Of a stretch of 64,000 bases of DNA, positions 53,175 through 62,609 are shown in pieces. Below the pieces are notes generated by a model. The model did not search any database and was not told where the DNA came from. It worked only from the letters and a program-made list of their open reading frames with translations. The stretch's first letter is position 1. Each line of letters begins with the position of its first letter. The position numbers and the translations under genes were made by a program. The DNA comes from JAJEFO01 sp022819605 (GTDB lineage Bacteria; Pseudomonadota; Alphaproteobacteria; Rhodobacterales; Rhodobacteraceae): NCBI GenBank assembly GCA_965221545.1, contig OZ244901.1, forward strand, positions 1,860,001 to 1,924,000. The letters run 5' to 3'.

Positions 53175-53246
53175 ATGCACGGAACACTAGACCTCGCGTT
53201 CCTTCCCCACCTGAAGGAAGGTGTATCCTGCGAGGCGAACAGATGA
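53175..53246 (+). CDS. 23-codon leader ORF coupled to the ABC ATPase gene
   Basis: A short ORF starts at ATG 53175 with a strong AAGGAG 8 bp upstream and ends with a TGA at 53244-53246 that overlaps the ATPase ATG (ATGA at 53243-53246). The peptide (MHGTLDLAFLPHLKEG, then VSCEANR) has no family. The ATPase has no good ribosome binding site of its own, so it is probably translated by coupling from this ORF. It could also be the scar of a lost gene that once preceded the ATPase. Confidence 0.45.
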   Translation: MHGTLDLAFLPHLKEGVSCEANR

Positions 53247-54001
53247 CGGCGACAACACCTGTACTCGAACTGGTCGAGGTCACCAAGCATTTCGGGGCCA
53301 TCAAGGCCGTCGACGGCGTTTCCTTCGCGGTGATGCCCGGCGAATGCGTCGGGCTGGTCGGCGACAACGGGGCTGGAAAGTCCACGCTCGTGAAGATCAT
53401 CTCGGGGTATCATCCGCAGACCTCCGGCAGCATGCAGATCCAGGGCCAAAGAGTGTCCTTCGCCTCGCCCAGCGACTCTCGACAGCACAAGATCGAGACC
53501 GTCTATCAGGACTTGGCCTTGGTCGAGCAACTGGATGTCGCGGCGAATTTCTTCCTTGGCCGCGAAAAATACACCGGTTGGGGGCGCTTGCTCCGGTATC
53601 TTGACAGGAAGGTCATGCGAAGTCAGGCGCGCGAAGAGTTGCAGAGAATCGGCATTTCGATCCCGAGGATGAGTGCGACTGTCAGCGAGTTGTCCGGCGG
53701 ACAACGTCAGAGCATCGCGATAGCGCGGAGCATCTTCTGGGGCAGCGAGTGCCTGATCCTGGACGAGCCGACGGCCGCCTTGGGCGTCAAGGAGACGAAC
53801 GCCGTGGCTGAACTCATCGAGCGTGTCATTGCGTCGGGTGTCGCTGTCGTCGTCGTTGCCCACGATATCGATCTCATCACCAAGCTCAGTTCGCGCATCG
53901 TCGTCCTGCGACAGGGCAAGGTCTGGTCGCGACTGAAGACGGATGAGGTGTCGGCCGCCGACATCGTGCATCACATCACCGGAATGGCACGCGCGGCATA
54001 G
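53243..54001 (+). CDS. Sugar ABC transporter ATP-binding protein (single-domain RbsA-like)
   Basis: The 252-residue ATPase has one nucleotide-binding domain rather than the tandem two of RbsA: Walker A GDNGAGKST (40-48), signature LSGGQRQSIAIARS (about 151-164), Walker B CLILDEPTAALG, and H-loop VAHDID. Single-domain versions occur in CUT2 systems such as FrcA. With the RbsC and RbsB-like genes it forms the importer. It starts with the ATGA overlap of the leader ORF. After it the operon ends and an IS remnant follows. Confidence 0.92.
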   Translation: MTATTPVLELVEVTKHFGAIKAVDGVSFAVMPGECVGLVGDNGAGKSTLVKIISGYHPQTSGSMQIQGQRVSFASPSDSRQHKIETVYQDLALVEQLDVAANFFLGREKYTGWGRLLRYLDRKVMRSQAREELQRIGISIPRMSATVSELSGGQRQSIAIARSIFWGSECLILDEPTAALGVKETNAVAELIERVIASGVAVVVVAHDIDLITKLSSRIVVLRQGKVWSRLKTDEVSAADIVHHITGMARAA

Positions 54002-54462
54002 CCCTGACCCTGATCCAGGGACGTGTCCGGGCCTGTTTCCGGCTCCATTCCCCGTGGGGATCAATGGCGAACCCGAGGAAGCCGCCGATCCTTGCCAGGC
54101 TCATGGACCCGGACCTCGAGAAGGCCCGATGCCACTTCCCGGCCCCGGACGGAGCGACGCCAAGGCCGGCGGCTGCTGCGCGGCAGGTCTCGCTTGCCCG
54201 CACTGCCGCGACGACGCGCATGCGAAGACCGGTCGAGCAGGCTTTGGGCATTCCGGGGATCTCCTGACCGCGATGCGCACATCGAATCAGGCCTCCGCCC
54301 CACGGGGAGTTCCCAATGGTTCCAGGCAGGTCGGACACGCTCCAAGGACTCCGCCCCTGGCCGGACGGGTCCGGGGACGTTGCCGAGGTGTTGCGCGAGA
54401 TGGGCCACAAGACGCGAGATCAGGATGTCCGAAGCTGCCCGATGTTCCAGGTCAGGACAAGA
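54002..54462. other. Non-coding region with IS630 remnant
   Basis: About 460 bp between the ABC ATPase and guaD (convergent). It contains a short transposase remnant on the minus strand and nothing else that looks like a gene. Confidence 0.45.
54070..54240 (-). mobile_element. IS630-type transposase remnant
   Basis: About 53 codons on the minus strand (LRMRVVAAVRASETCRAAAA, then GLGVAPSGAGKWHRAF and GSMSLARIGGF) match the N-terminal helix-turn-helix part of IS630-family transposase (usual pattern CRAAAARFGVxxSSAxRW). No start, catalytic domain or terminal inverted repeats are visible. It is a decayed insertion sequence fragment. Confidence 0.55.
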
Positions 54463-55755
54463 TCAACGCGTAGTGCGCCCAGCGACCCATACCTGCGCGA
54501 CCGCTCGATCGTCTCCCATCATGATCGTTGGAAAGAGCGCTTCCCAGAAATCCTCCGCACGGTTCGCGCGCTGCGCGATCGCCGCGGTCGAAGCGAGATC
54601 AAGGGCTATCAGGTCAGCCTCGAGACCGGGGGCAAGCGTGCCGATTTTCCCGTCGAGGCGCATTGCCCGGGCGGATCCCGCCGTGGCCAGCCAGTAGAGC
54701 TGCGCCGGATGCAGCGCCGCGCCGCGGAGCTGGGCGACTTCGTAGGCGGCTGCCATCGTGCGCAGCATCGAGAAGGACGAGCCTCCGCCGGTATCCGTCG
54801 CCAATGCGATCCGGATGCCGCATGCAGCAAGGCCGATCAGGTCAAGGAGACCCGAGCCGATGAACGTGTTGGATGTCGGGCAATGCACGACCGAAGCGCC
54901 GGCTTCCGCGATTCGGACGCGTTCTCCCTCGTTCAGATGGATCGCGTGGCCGTACAGTGCGCCTTCTCCGAGCAGCCCGTGCATCTCGTAGGTGTCGAGA
55001 TAGTCTCGGGCATCGGAATGGAGGCTGAGCGCCCACGCGACTTCGTCGGTCTGTTCCGAGAGATGGGTCTGCATCAGGCAATCAGGGTGCTCGGCCCAGA
55101 GGGTGCCAAGGGCTTCAAGCTGTTCCGGCGTTGATGTCGGCGAAAAACGTGGCGTTATCGCGTAGCCGAGACGATCCACGCCGTGCCAGCGCTCGATCAG
55201 CCGCTTGCTGTCGTCGTGGCTTGACTGGACCGTGTCTCGCAGGTTGTCGGGTGCGTTCTGGTCCATGCATGTCTTGCCGGCGACGGCACGGAGCCCGCGC
55301 TTCCGGGCCTCGATGAAGAACGCGTCGACGCTTTCGGGGTGGATGGTGCAATAGGAGCAGACAGTGGTCGTGCCGTTCATGAGCATCAGGTCAAGATAGC
55401 GCCCAGCCGTCTCGCGGGCGTAGGCTGCGTCGCGAAAGCGTGCTTCCTCCGGAAACGTGTAGGTGTTCAGCCAGTCCACAAGCTGCTTGCCCCAGCTCGC
55501 GATGATCGCGGTCTGGGGGTAGTGCGCATGGGAATCGACAAAGCCGGCGGTCAGCAGCCGTGAGCCCATGTCGGTGACGGTCGCGTCCGGATGTGCGCGC
55601 TGAAGATCGTCGGCTGGCCCGGTCGCTGCGATCATCCCGTCCTCGACGAGCACCCCTCCACGTGGCTCGTGCATTGCGGCTTCCGCCACCGGCACCTTGA
55701 AGGGATCGTCGACAAAGGTCAGCGTCTGGCCCAGTATCAGCGTCTTGGCCGTCAC
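54463..55755 (-). CDS. guaD: Guanine deaminase
   Basis: GuaD converts guanine to xanthine, feeding xanthine dehydrogenase coded upstream. The 430-residue amidohydrolase has the metal motif DSHAHYPQ, the lid segment DWLNTYTFPEEARF typical of guanine deaminases, and later QTHLSEQTDEV and ATDTGGGSSFSML with the last metal-binding Asp. A GTG at 55755 with CGGAG upstream is preferred because the frame's earlier part (to 55815) is not conserved. It is the last gene of the xdhA-xdhB-xdhC-guaD operon. Confidence 0.93.
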   Translation of the reverse strand: MTAKTLILGQTLTFVDDPFKVPVAEAAMHEPRGGVLVEDGMIAATGPADDLQRAHPDATVTDMGSRLLTAGFVDSHAHYPQTAIIASWGKQLVDWLNTYTFPEEARFRDAAYARETAGRYLDLMLMNGTTTVCSYCTIHPESVDAFFIEARKRGLRAVAGKTCMDQNAPDNLRDTVQSSHDDSKRLIERWHGVDRLGYAITPRFSPTSTPEQLEALGTLWAEHPDCLMQTHLSEQTDEVAWALSLHSDARDYLDTYEMHGLLGEGALYGHAIHLNEGERVRIAEAGASVVHCPTSNTFIGSGLLDLIGLAACGIRIALATDTGGGSSFSMLRTMAAAYEVAQLRGAALHPAQLYWLATAGSARAMRLDGKIGTLAPGLEADLIALDLASTAAIAQRANRAEDFWEALFPTIMMGDDRAVAQVWVAGRTTR

Positions 55756-55912
55756 CGCGCCGCTCCGGGCATCTCGCTGCGACAGGCACAGGGAAGCGTC
55801 GGCCAAGCCGCGCATCCGTGCGATTGCCGGCGCGAATCGATGCCAGAACGCCAGTCACCGAAACGGAGCATGGCAGCGCCGGGGAGTCGCTGGCGGGCCG
55901 GCGCCGCCCCGA

Positions 55913-56857
55913 TCACGCCTCGGCCTCCATTTCGGTTTCCGCCGCCGAAGATTCGGACAGCCATTCGGCGGCAAATCCAACGGCGACCGCCTGCGGGTGC
56001 TTCCCCAGCGCCGGGTCGCCGATCGGGCACTTGATTCGTGAGATCTGCTCGTCCGAGTGCCCGAGCGACCTGAGCCGCGACCGGAAGCGCGCCCACTTGG
56101 TAGCCGAGCCTATCAGTCCGGTCGCGCGGAAGCCGTGGCCGAGCAGCTGGTGGCAGACTTCGAGGTCTAGCGCATGGGAATAGGTCAGTATCAGGTGCTC
56201 GGCATCGCAGGGAGCGTGGCGGACGGCGGTCGCCGGATTGGCTGCCAGGAGCCTCGTGACGCTGTCAGGGATTTCGTCTGGGAACCGTTCGGCCCCGGTG
56301 TCGACCCAAGTGATGGCAATGCCCGGGAGGGGCGCCATCACTTCGACGATCGCGCGGCCGACATGGCCGGCCCCGTAGATCCAGAGCGGCCGCAGGCGCG
56401 GTGCGACCGGCTCGATCAGCCACCCCGATTGGCATTGCGTTTCGGCGGGTGCCCCTGCGTTGCGGTTGCGGGCGGCTGCACGCTGCAGAGCGAGCGGCCG
56501 GTCGGCCTGTCCCGTGACGCGGCGCAGGTAGATGTCACCAGGCAAATCGGCAAGACGCGCATTGTCATAGATTTCAGTGGCCAGCACGACAGCACCGCCG
56601 CAGCATTGGCCGAGCGCAGGACCGAGGGGCCGTGAGACGAGCGAGTCCTTGCCCTCTGCAAGGGCCTTTCGCGCATGGGTCAACGCCTCGAATTCAAGGG
56701 CACCGCCGCCGATCGTGCCCGATTGGCCGTCCGGCCAGACCAGCATCGCGGCACCCCGCTCGCGTGGGGCCGAACCCTCGACGGTCGCCACGACGACACG
56801 GGCAACGCGGCCGTGCTCCGCTACTGCTCGCTCGAGACCTTGCACATCCATGCTCAT
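55913..56857 (-). CDS. xdhC: Xanthine dehydrogenase accessory protein XdhC
   Basis: XdhC binds and sulfurates the molybdenum cofactor and inserts it into XdhB. The 314-residue protein has the conserved GSAPRERGAAMLV (about 29-41), GTIGGGALE, the LGPALGQCCGG (cofactor-binding Cys pair) and a Rossmann-like C-terminal domain (YGAGHVGRAI, then LIGSATKW). The length is typical. It overlaps xdhB by 4 bp (ATGA) and lies between xdhB and guaD. Confidence 0.94.
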   Translation of the reverse strand: MSMDVQGLERAVAEHGRVARVVVATVEGSAPRERGAAMLVWPDGQSGTIGGGALEFEALTHARKALAEGKDSLVSRPLGPALGQCCGGAVVLATEIYDNARLADLPGDIYLRRVTGQADRPLALQRAAARNRNAGAPAETQCQSGWLIEPVAPRLRPLWIYGAGHVGRAIVEVMAPLPGIAITWVDTGAERFPDEIPDSVTRLLAANPATAVRHAPCDAEHLILTYSHALDLEVCHQLLGHGFRATGLIGSATKWARFRSRLRSLGHSDEQISRIKCPIGDPALGKHPQAVAVGFAAEWLSESSAAETEMEAEA

Positions 56858-59187
56858 GGCGCGCGCACCCGGTTCACTGCGTTCAAGAGACGTTCAGGCG
56901 TTGCCGGCGCGCCGAGTGCCGGATAGGCGCTGCCGCAAGACGCGACCGCATCGGATAGCGCAAAGAGCGCCGAGATGCCCAGCATCAGCGGTGGCTCGCC
57001 GACTGCCTTGGAACGATGGATCGTCTCCGCGGCGTTCCGTCCCTTGGACCACAGCGAAACGTTGAAGACGTCAGGTCTGTCGGAGCAGGCCGGAATCTTG
57101 TAGGTCGAGGGTGCATGCGTAAGGAGGCGGCCGTTCGGATCCCAGACCAGTTCCTCCATGGTCAGCCAGCCTGCGCCCTGCACGTATCCCCCTTCGATCT
57201 GCCCGATATCGATCGCGGGGTTCAACGAAGAGCCGGCGTCATGCAGGATGTCGGTGCGCAGAATGCGGTTTTCGCCCGTGAGCGTGTCGAGCACGATCTC
57301 GCTCGCCGCCGCGCCATAGGCGAAGTAGTAGAACGGTCGGCCCTTGCCCCTGATCCGGTCCCACTGGATCCGGGGAGTTTGGTAGAACCCGGTGGCTGAA
57401 AGGCTGACGCGCCCTTCGTAGCACTCCCTTGCCGCTTCGGCGAAGCTCATTTCGTCGGCGCCGGCCTGAACCCGTCCCACGCGGAAATTCACGTCCTGCG
57501 GCTTGATCTGGCGCGTCTCGGCCAGATGTGCCGACATGCGCTCGCGGATTTCGTCGCACGCCGCCTTTACGGCCATGCCGTTGATGTCCGAACCGGAAGA
57601 GGCGGCCGTGGCGGACGTGTTTGGCACCTTTGCCGTATCGGTGGCAGTGACCTTGACGCATTCCAGCGGTACGCAAAAGCTGCTTGCCGCGACCTGCGCC
57701 ACCTTCTGGAACAGCCCTTGACCCATTTCCGTGCCGCCGTGATTCATGTGAATCGAGCCGTCATGATAGACATGCACGAGCGCACCGGCCTGGTTGAGAT
57801 GAGTCAGCGTGAAGGAGATGCCGAACTTGACCGGTGTCAGGGCGATGCCCTTCTTCAGCACGGAATTCGCGGAATTCCACTCAGTGACCGCGGCGCGGCG
57901 TGCGTGATATTCCGATGTTTCCTCCAGTTCCTCGATCATGTCGTGCAGCACGAAGTCCTCGACAGGCATGTGATAGGGCGTGGTCTGCGGTGTCTCTTCG
58001 GCAGGATTGCGGGCGGGCGCCCCGTTGCCTGACGAGACCTTGTCGGCGGAGGCGTAAAAGTTGATCCGACGAACATCCAGCGGGTCCATGCCGAGCTGGT
58101 GGGCGACATGATCAATCACCCGTTCAATGCCGACCATGCCCTGCGGGCCGCCGAATCCTCGGAATGCGGTTGCTGACTGGGTGTTGGTCTTGAGCCGGTG
58201 CGACGTGATCCGCGCCGTCGGCAGGCTATAGGCGTTGTCGGCATGGAGCATTGCGCGGTCGGCAACGGGCAGCGAGAGATCCTGAGCCCAACCGCAACGG
58301 CAATACTGGGTGAAATCGACACCGGCCAGCCGCCCGCTGTCGTCGAATCCTGCCCGGTAGTCGATGCGAAAGTCGTGGCGCTTGCCGGTGATCATGAAGT
58401 CATCGTCGCGGTCGTAACGCATCTTGCATGGACGTGCTGTTGCACGTGCCGCGACGGCGCAGGCGACGGCGACTGCATTGGCCTGGCTTTCCTTGCCGCC
58501 AAAGCCTCCCCCCATGCGCCGCACCACGACCTGGACGGCATGCATCGGCACGCCAAGCGCGTCTGCGACCTTGTGCTGGATTTCGCTCGGGTGCTGGGAG
58601 GAGCAATGCACGATCATGTCGCCGCTGTCCTGCGGTAACGCCAGTGCGGCATGTCCTTCGAGGTAGAAGTGTTCCTGCGCGCCTATCTCGATCGAACCCT
58701 CGACGACATGCTCAGCTGAGGCGAGCGCGGTCTCGACGTCACCCTTGAGATAGACGCGTGGCCCCTCCTCGAATCGACTGTCCGCGGCGAGCGCGTCGTC
58801 TATTGAAAGAATTGCGGGCAATTCCTCGCAGTCGATCTTGCCAAGCCGCGCCGCCTTGCGGGCCGCCAGGTGCGTATCGGCGGCCACGAGAAAGAGCGGT
58901 TGCCCCAGGTAGTGGACCTTGCCGTCGGCGAGAAGCGGTTCGTCATGGACGGACGGCGAAACGTCGTTGGCAAACGGCAGGTCGCTCGCGGTCAGTACCT
59001 CGACCGTTCCCGCTGCGGCGCGCACCTCCCCAAGCTCCATGCCCCTGATGCGTCCATGCGCCATCGAACTGATGCCGAAAGCGAGCGAGAGCGTGCCTTC
59101 CGGCACCGGGACGTCGTCCACGTAGTGCGCGGCGCCGGTGACATGCAGAATCGCCGCGTCATGGGGCAGGGGCGTGCCGACGCTCAT
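56854..59187 (-). CDS. xdhB: Xanthine dehydrogenase, molybdopterin-binding subunit
   Basis: XdhB is the large, Moco-containing half of bacterial xanthine dehydrogenase, which oxidises hypoxanthine and xanthine to urate. The 777-residue protein has the GGGFGGKE motif (about 230), the substrate-site RGFGGPQG (about 342-350) and the catalytic Glu in VGEPPLMLG near 735. Length is usual. It is translationally coupled to xdhA (overlap ATGA) and to xdhC. Confidence 0.96.
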   Translation of the reverse strand: MSVGTPLPHDAAILHVTGAAHYVDDVPVPEGTLSLAFGISSMAHGRIRGMELGEVRAAAGTVEVLTASDLPFANDVSPSVHDEPLLADGKVHYLGQPLFLVAADTHLAARKAARLGKIDCEELPAILSIDDALAADSRFEEGPRVYLKGDVETALASAEHVVEGSIEIGAQEHFYLEGHAALALPQDSGDMIVHCSSQHPSEIQHKVADALGVPMHAVQVVVRRMGGGFGGKESQANAVAVACAVAARATARPCKMRYDRDDDFMITGKRHDFRIDYRAGFDDSGRLAGVDFTQYCRCGWAQDLSLPVADRAMLHADNAYSLPTARITSHRLKTNTQSATAFRGFGGPQGMVGIERVIDHVAHQLGMDPLDVRRINFYASADKVSSGNGAPARNPAEETPQTTPYHMPVEDFVLHDMIEELEETSEYHARRAAVTEWNSANSVLKKGIALTPVKFGISFTLTHLNQAGALVHVYHDGSIHMNHGGTEMGQGLFQKVAQVAASSFCVPLECVKVTATDTAKVPNTSATAASSGSDINGMAVKAACDEIRERMSAHLAETRQIKPQDVNFRVGRVQAGADEMSFAEAARECYEGRVSLSATGFYQTPRIQWDRIRGKGRPFYYFAYGAAASEIVLDTLTGENRILRTDILHDAGSSLNPAIDIGQIEGGYVQGAGWLTMEELVWDPNGRLLTHAPSTYKIPACSDRPDVFNVSLWSKGRNAAETIHRSKAVGEPPLMLGISALFALSDAVASCGSAYPALGAPATPERLLNAVNRVRAP

Positions 59188-60572
59188 GGGGCGACCTCCA
59201 AGACATTCGTGTCGGTGCCTTGGTCGTCCAGGAAAGCACGCGTGAGCATGTTGCGGGCCGAATCGAGCCGGTAGCCGGTTGACGCACGCAGGTCAGTGAG
59301 CGGCGTGAAATCCTGCTCCCACGCGTCTCGTGCGGCTCGTATGGCGGTCTCGCTCCATTCCTGGCCGGAGAGTGCGTTCTCAACGTGCCGGGCGCGTTTC
59401 GGGATGGCTGCCATTCCGCCGAAGGCGATGCGCGCCTCGTGAACGCGCCCGTTCCGGACACAGATGTTGAAGCAGCCGCAGACGGCGGAAATGTCTTGGT
59501 CGAACCGCTTGGACAGCTTGTAGCATCTCAACCTGTCAGCCTGGCGCGGGAAGCTCACCGCCTCGACGAACTCGCCGGGCGCACGATCCTGCACGCCGTA
59601 GTCGAGGAAGAAATCTTCAAGCGGCAAGTCCCGGCGATCGTTTCCGCGCCTGAGGTGCAGCCTTGCGCCGAGGGCGATTAGCGCCGGCGGGAGATCTCCT
59701 ACGGGTGAGCCATTGGCGATGTTGCCTCCGATGGTTGCGGCATTGCGAACCTGCACCGAGCCGAAGCGACGGATCAGTTCGCCAAGGCTTGGATGCAGGT
59801 CTGCGATCGCATCACCAATCTCAGAAAGCGTGGCCATGGCTCCGATGCGGACTGCCTTCGGGCCGACATCGATGGTCTTGAGATCCTGGATGCCGCCGAG
59901 AAAGAGAATCCTCTCTGGTTCCTGCAGGGCCTTGGTGACCGCGAGTCCGACATCGGTGGCGCCGGCAACGAGCACGGCGTCGGGATGCGCGACATACAGG
60001 GCTGCCAGTTCGTCCGCGCTTTCGGGTGCAATGCCGGACACGCCGCCTTCGGAGGCCGTCGCGAAGGTCGCAGGCAGCGTGCCGTCTTCGGCGATCCAGT
60101 CCGGGACGGGTTCCGATGCCGCATCCTCGGCTGCGCGCACGATTGGAGCGTAACCGGTGCAGCGGCAGAGGTTGCCGGCGAGCTGGACGTCGAAGTCGCG
60201 CATTCCGTTCTTGTGCGCGCAGGCCATGGATACGACGAATCCCGGCGTGCAGAAGCCGCATTGCGATCCGTGGTGCCTGACCATGGCTTTCTGGACGGGA
60301 TGAAGCGATCCGTCCGGTCCGGAAACGCCCTCGACGGTGCGCACGGCCTTGCCATGGAGCTGCGGCAGAAACAGAATGCAGGAATTGACGGTTCGAGTGC
60401 CGCTCCCGTCGGACACCATGACCGTGCAGGCTCCGCAGTCTCCTTCGTTGCAGCCTTCCTTTGTGCCGGTCAGGCCGCGGTCTTCGCGAAGCCAGTCAAG
60501 CAGGGTGCGAGACGCGGGTACGTCGCTTAGCTCCACCGGCTCCCCGTTCAGGAGAAACGCAATTTCGCACAT
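59184..60572 (-). CDS. xdhA: Xanthine dehydrogenase, small subunit (2Fe-2S and FAD)
   Basis: XdhA carries electrons from the Mo site to NAD through two 2Fe-2S clusters and FAD. The 462-residue protein has cluster ligands in CNEGDCGACTV (Cys41, 46, 49) and in CGFCTPG and CRCTGY, followed by a FAD-binding domain (ATIGGNIANGSPVGDLPP). It is the first gene of the purine operon; a 235-bp gap without a gene lies upstream, presumably with its promoter. Confidence 0.96.
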   Translation of the reverse strand: MCEIAFLLNGEPVELSDVPASRTLLDWLREDRGLTGTKEGCNEGDCGACTVMVSDGSGTRTVNSCILFLPQLHGKAVRTVEGVSGPDGSLHPVQKAMVRHHGSQCGFCTPGFVVSMACAHKNGMRDFDVQLAGNLCRCTGYAPIVRAAEDAASEPVPDWIAEDGTLPATFATASEGGVSGIAPESADELAALYVAHPDAVLVAGATDVGLAVTKALQEPERILFLGGIQDLKTIDVGPKAVRIGAMATLSEIGDAIADLHPSLGELIRRFGSVQVRNAATIGGNIANGSPVGDLPPALIALGARLHLRRGNDRRDLPLEDFFLDYGVQDRAPGEFVEAVSFPRQADRLRCYKLSKRFDQDISAVCGCFNICVRNGRVHEARIAFGGMAAIPKRARHVENALSGQEWSETAIRAARDAWEQDFTPLTDLRASTGYRLDSARNMLTRAFLDDQGTDTNVLEVAP

Positions 60573-60807
60573 CGCATGTCCGATGCCGCTTTCTGTTCCT
60601 GCGGTTGGTTCCGCGCGCCTCCGTCCCGATGCGGCGTAAAGCCGGAGGTTTCCTGTCGGCCACCTAGCAAAGCCGTGAACGTGCCGCTTTGCAAGAGTTG
60701 ATTTGGCCTTTTGCTGACCTGATGTTGCTCAAGGACGCAGAGGGTTGGGTGCGCCGGACTTGCCTTGCGGGTCGAGCAGAACGGCGACGTTTGCCGATCG
60801 TGGCCTG

Positions 60808-61275
60808 CTACTCGTCAATTGCGGGCGAGAAGGTCGTAACCGGCAACCCCGCTTCCTCCAACATCGTCGCTCCAGCCCGGAAACTGTCGTCCAGGGCGCC
60901 ATCGGCATCCGGAATCGGCGGGCAAACCAATGCGCCAATGCCGGACTGGATGATTGCGCGGCTGCAGTCCGCGCACGGAAAGCGGTTCACGTACAGAGTG
61001 GCATTGGACAAGGAGACACCGACACTTGCAGCATTGTAAATTGCATTGCGCTCGGCATGTTCGAACCAGAAGAACTTCTCGCCGCTCTCCCTGTTGAACC
61101 GACGAGGGTCGCTGCCTTGCACCCCTCGCGGAAACCCGTTGTAGCCCGTCGACAGGACCACGTGCCTGGAGTCGACGATGACGCAACCGACTTGGAAATG
61201 GGGATCTTCCGACCATCCAGAGACATGATCGCACAATCCCATGAACCGGGTGTGCCATAACTGTGAATCCGCCAT
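60808..61275 (-). CDS. Deoxycytidylate deaminase-like protein
   Basis: The 155-residue protein belongs to the zinc-dependent cytidine/dCMP deaminase superfamily. Zinc ligands and the proton-shuttling Glu are in HAERNAI, with the second pair in PCADC. The length and the GYNGFPRGV segment point to dCMP deaminases, which provide dUMP for dTMP synthesis. It stands alone on the minus strand, between the ferredoxin gene and xdhA. Confidence 0.87.
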   Translation of the reverse strand: MADSQLWHTRFMGLCDHVSGWSEDPHFQVGCVIVDSRHVVLSTGYNGFPRGVQGSDPRRFNRESGEKFFWFEHAERNAIYNAASVGVSLSNATLYVNRFPCADCSRAIIQSGIGALVCPPIPDADGALDDSFRAGATMLEEAGLPVTTFSPAIDE

Positions 61276-61475
61276 CCTGAGCTATCTCCCGAGCCTGCTG
61301 GCCGCCACCGCGGCCAAGTGAATTTCCGGAGCAACTGTGCCAGGCATTTCGCCCCCATGTCCGCCGCACAGGTCCTTGCCGCACACGAGAGGCGAGGGAG
61401 CCGGCGAGTCAAGCCGACTTCCTTGCCAGGCTGTGACAGCAGTCAAATTTCGCCCGGCCTGCAGCGGAGTTTCCG

Positions 61476-61829
61476 TCATCGCGACGTACTCGGCAGCTTC
61501 TGGCCAGCTTCTGGAAAATCCCGAATCGCTGCTGGGTCCTTCAACGGTGCGTCGCTTCGTGACCAGCCGCCGGGCTGATCCAGTTCACCGTCCGAATTGC
61601 GGAAGGGATCGCCATTGAGCTTGAGAAATTGCGCATCTGCCGGAGAGACCTCGTCATCATATCGAATCGCGTCCACCGGGCAGATGCTCTCGCACAAGGC
61701 GCATTCGATGCATTCGGTGGGGTGGATGTAAAACATCCGCTCGCCCTCGTAGATGCAGTCGACGGGGCAAACCTCCGTGCATGTCCCGTCCTTCACGTCA
61801 ATGCATGGGGAAAGTATGACAAGCGTCAT
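61476..61829 (-). CDS. Ferredoxin with two Fe-S clusters (FdxA-like)
   Basis: The 117-residue protein has the pattern of seven-iron ferredoxins: Cys near residues 9, 17 and 21 in PCIDVKDGTCTEVCPVDC, and a second cluster in ECIECALCESICPVDAI. The usual extra Cys after the first ligand is replaced, which fits a 3Fe-4S cluster. A C-terminal tail of about 50 residues, typical for FdxA, ends it. It lies 3 bp after the enoyl-CoA hydratase gene and may supply electrons for the FAD enzyme of the same operon (inference). Confidence 0.9.
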   Translation of the reverse strand: MTLVILSPCIDVKDGTCTEVCPVDCIYEGERMFYIHPTECIECALCESICPVDAIRYDDEVSPADAQFLKLNGDPFRNSDGELDQPGGWSRSDAPLKDPAAIRDFPEAGQKLPSTSR

Positions 61830-61832
61830 TTC

Positions 61833-62609
61833 CTACCTTCCGCGCCAGACCGGGGTTCGCTTCTCCCGAAAGGCCGCCACTCCTTCGATGGCATCCTCCG
61901 ATGACAGCGCAACCAGCAATTCGTCGCTGTGACGTGCATAGGCTTCGTGGACCGGCAAGTGTGCCGTCCCGCGGGCCACTGCCTTGATCGCCTTGACGCT
62001 GAGCGGGGCACAGGAGAGGACATCTGCAACCCAACGCTCAGTTTCAGCGTCCAGGTCTTCTGGACGAACCACGGCATTCACCACGCCGTGGGCGGCCAAT
62101 TCCCTTGCGGAAGCGCGCCGACCGGTCAACATCATCCCCAACGCAATGTTGCGGGGCAGGACCCGTGGCAGCATCACCATGCCGCCATCGAGGGGAACGC
62201 GCCCGACCTTCGCCTCCGGCAATGCAAACGAAGCCGTCTCGGATGCGATCACGATGTCGCATCCGAGCACCATCTCGAAGCCCCCGCCCAGAGCCAGGCC
62301 GTTGACGCGAGCGATCACCGGCACGGACATCGAAGCTCTCAACGAGATGTCGCGGAACTGGTCTTCCATTGTCTTCCGCCAATACTCCACGCCGCTTGGT
62401 CCGCCGGCATCCTTGAGGTCGGCTCCGGCGCAGAAGGCCTTGTCACCGGCTCCGGTCAGTACGACGCAACGGATGTCGGCACTTCCTTCGATCTCGTCCC
62501 AGATTGCGGCAAGCCGGTCCGCTGCTGCCCGGTCAATCGCGTTCATGCGCTCTGGGCGATCGATAGTCACTCGGGCGACATGGTCGGAAATGTCCAGTTC
62601 AATGCTCAC
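61833..62609 (-). CDS. Enoyl-CoA hydratase/isomerase family protein
   Basis: The 258-residue crotonase-fold enzyme has the CoA/oxyanion motifs FCAGADLKD (about 60-68) and VNGLALGGGFEMVLGCD (about 103-119), with catalytic Glu candidate near LPEAKVGRVP. The reaction is hydration, dehydration or isomerisation of an acyl-CoA; the substrate is unknown. Translationally coupled to the CoA-transferase gene (ATGA), in a probable operon of FAD enzyme, CoA-transferase, hydratase and ferredoxin. Confidence 0.92.
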   Translation of the reverse strand: MSIELDISDHVARVTIDRPERMNAIDRAAADRLAAIWDEIEGSADIRCVVLTGAGDKAFCAGADLKDAGGPSGVEYWRKTMEDQFRDISLRASMSVPVIARVNGLALGGGFEMVLGCDIVIASETASFALPEAKVGRVPLDGGMVMLPRVLPRNIALGMMLTGRRASARELAAHGVVNAVVRPEDLDAETERWVADVLSCAPLSVKAIKAVARGTAHLPVHEAYARHSDELLVALSSEDAIEGVAAFREKRTPVWRGR

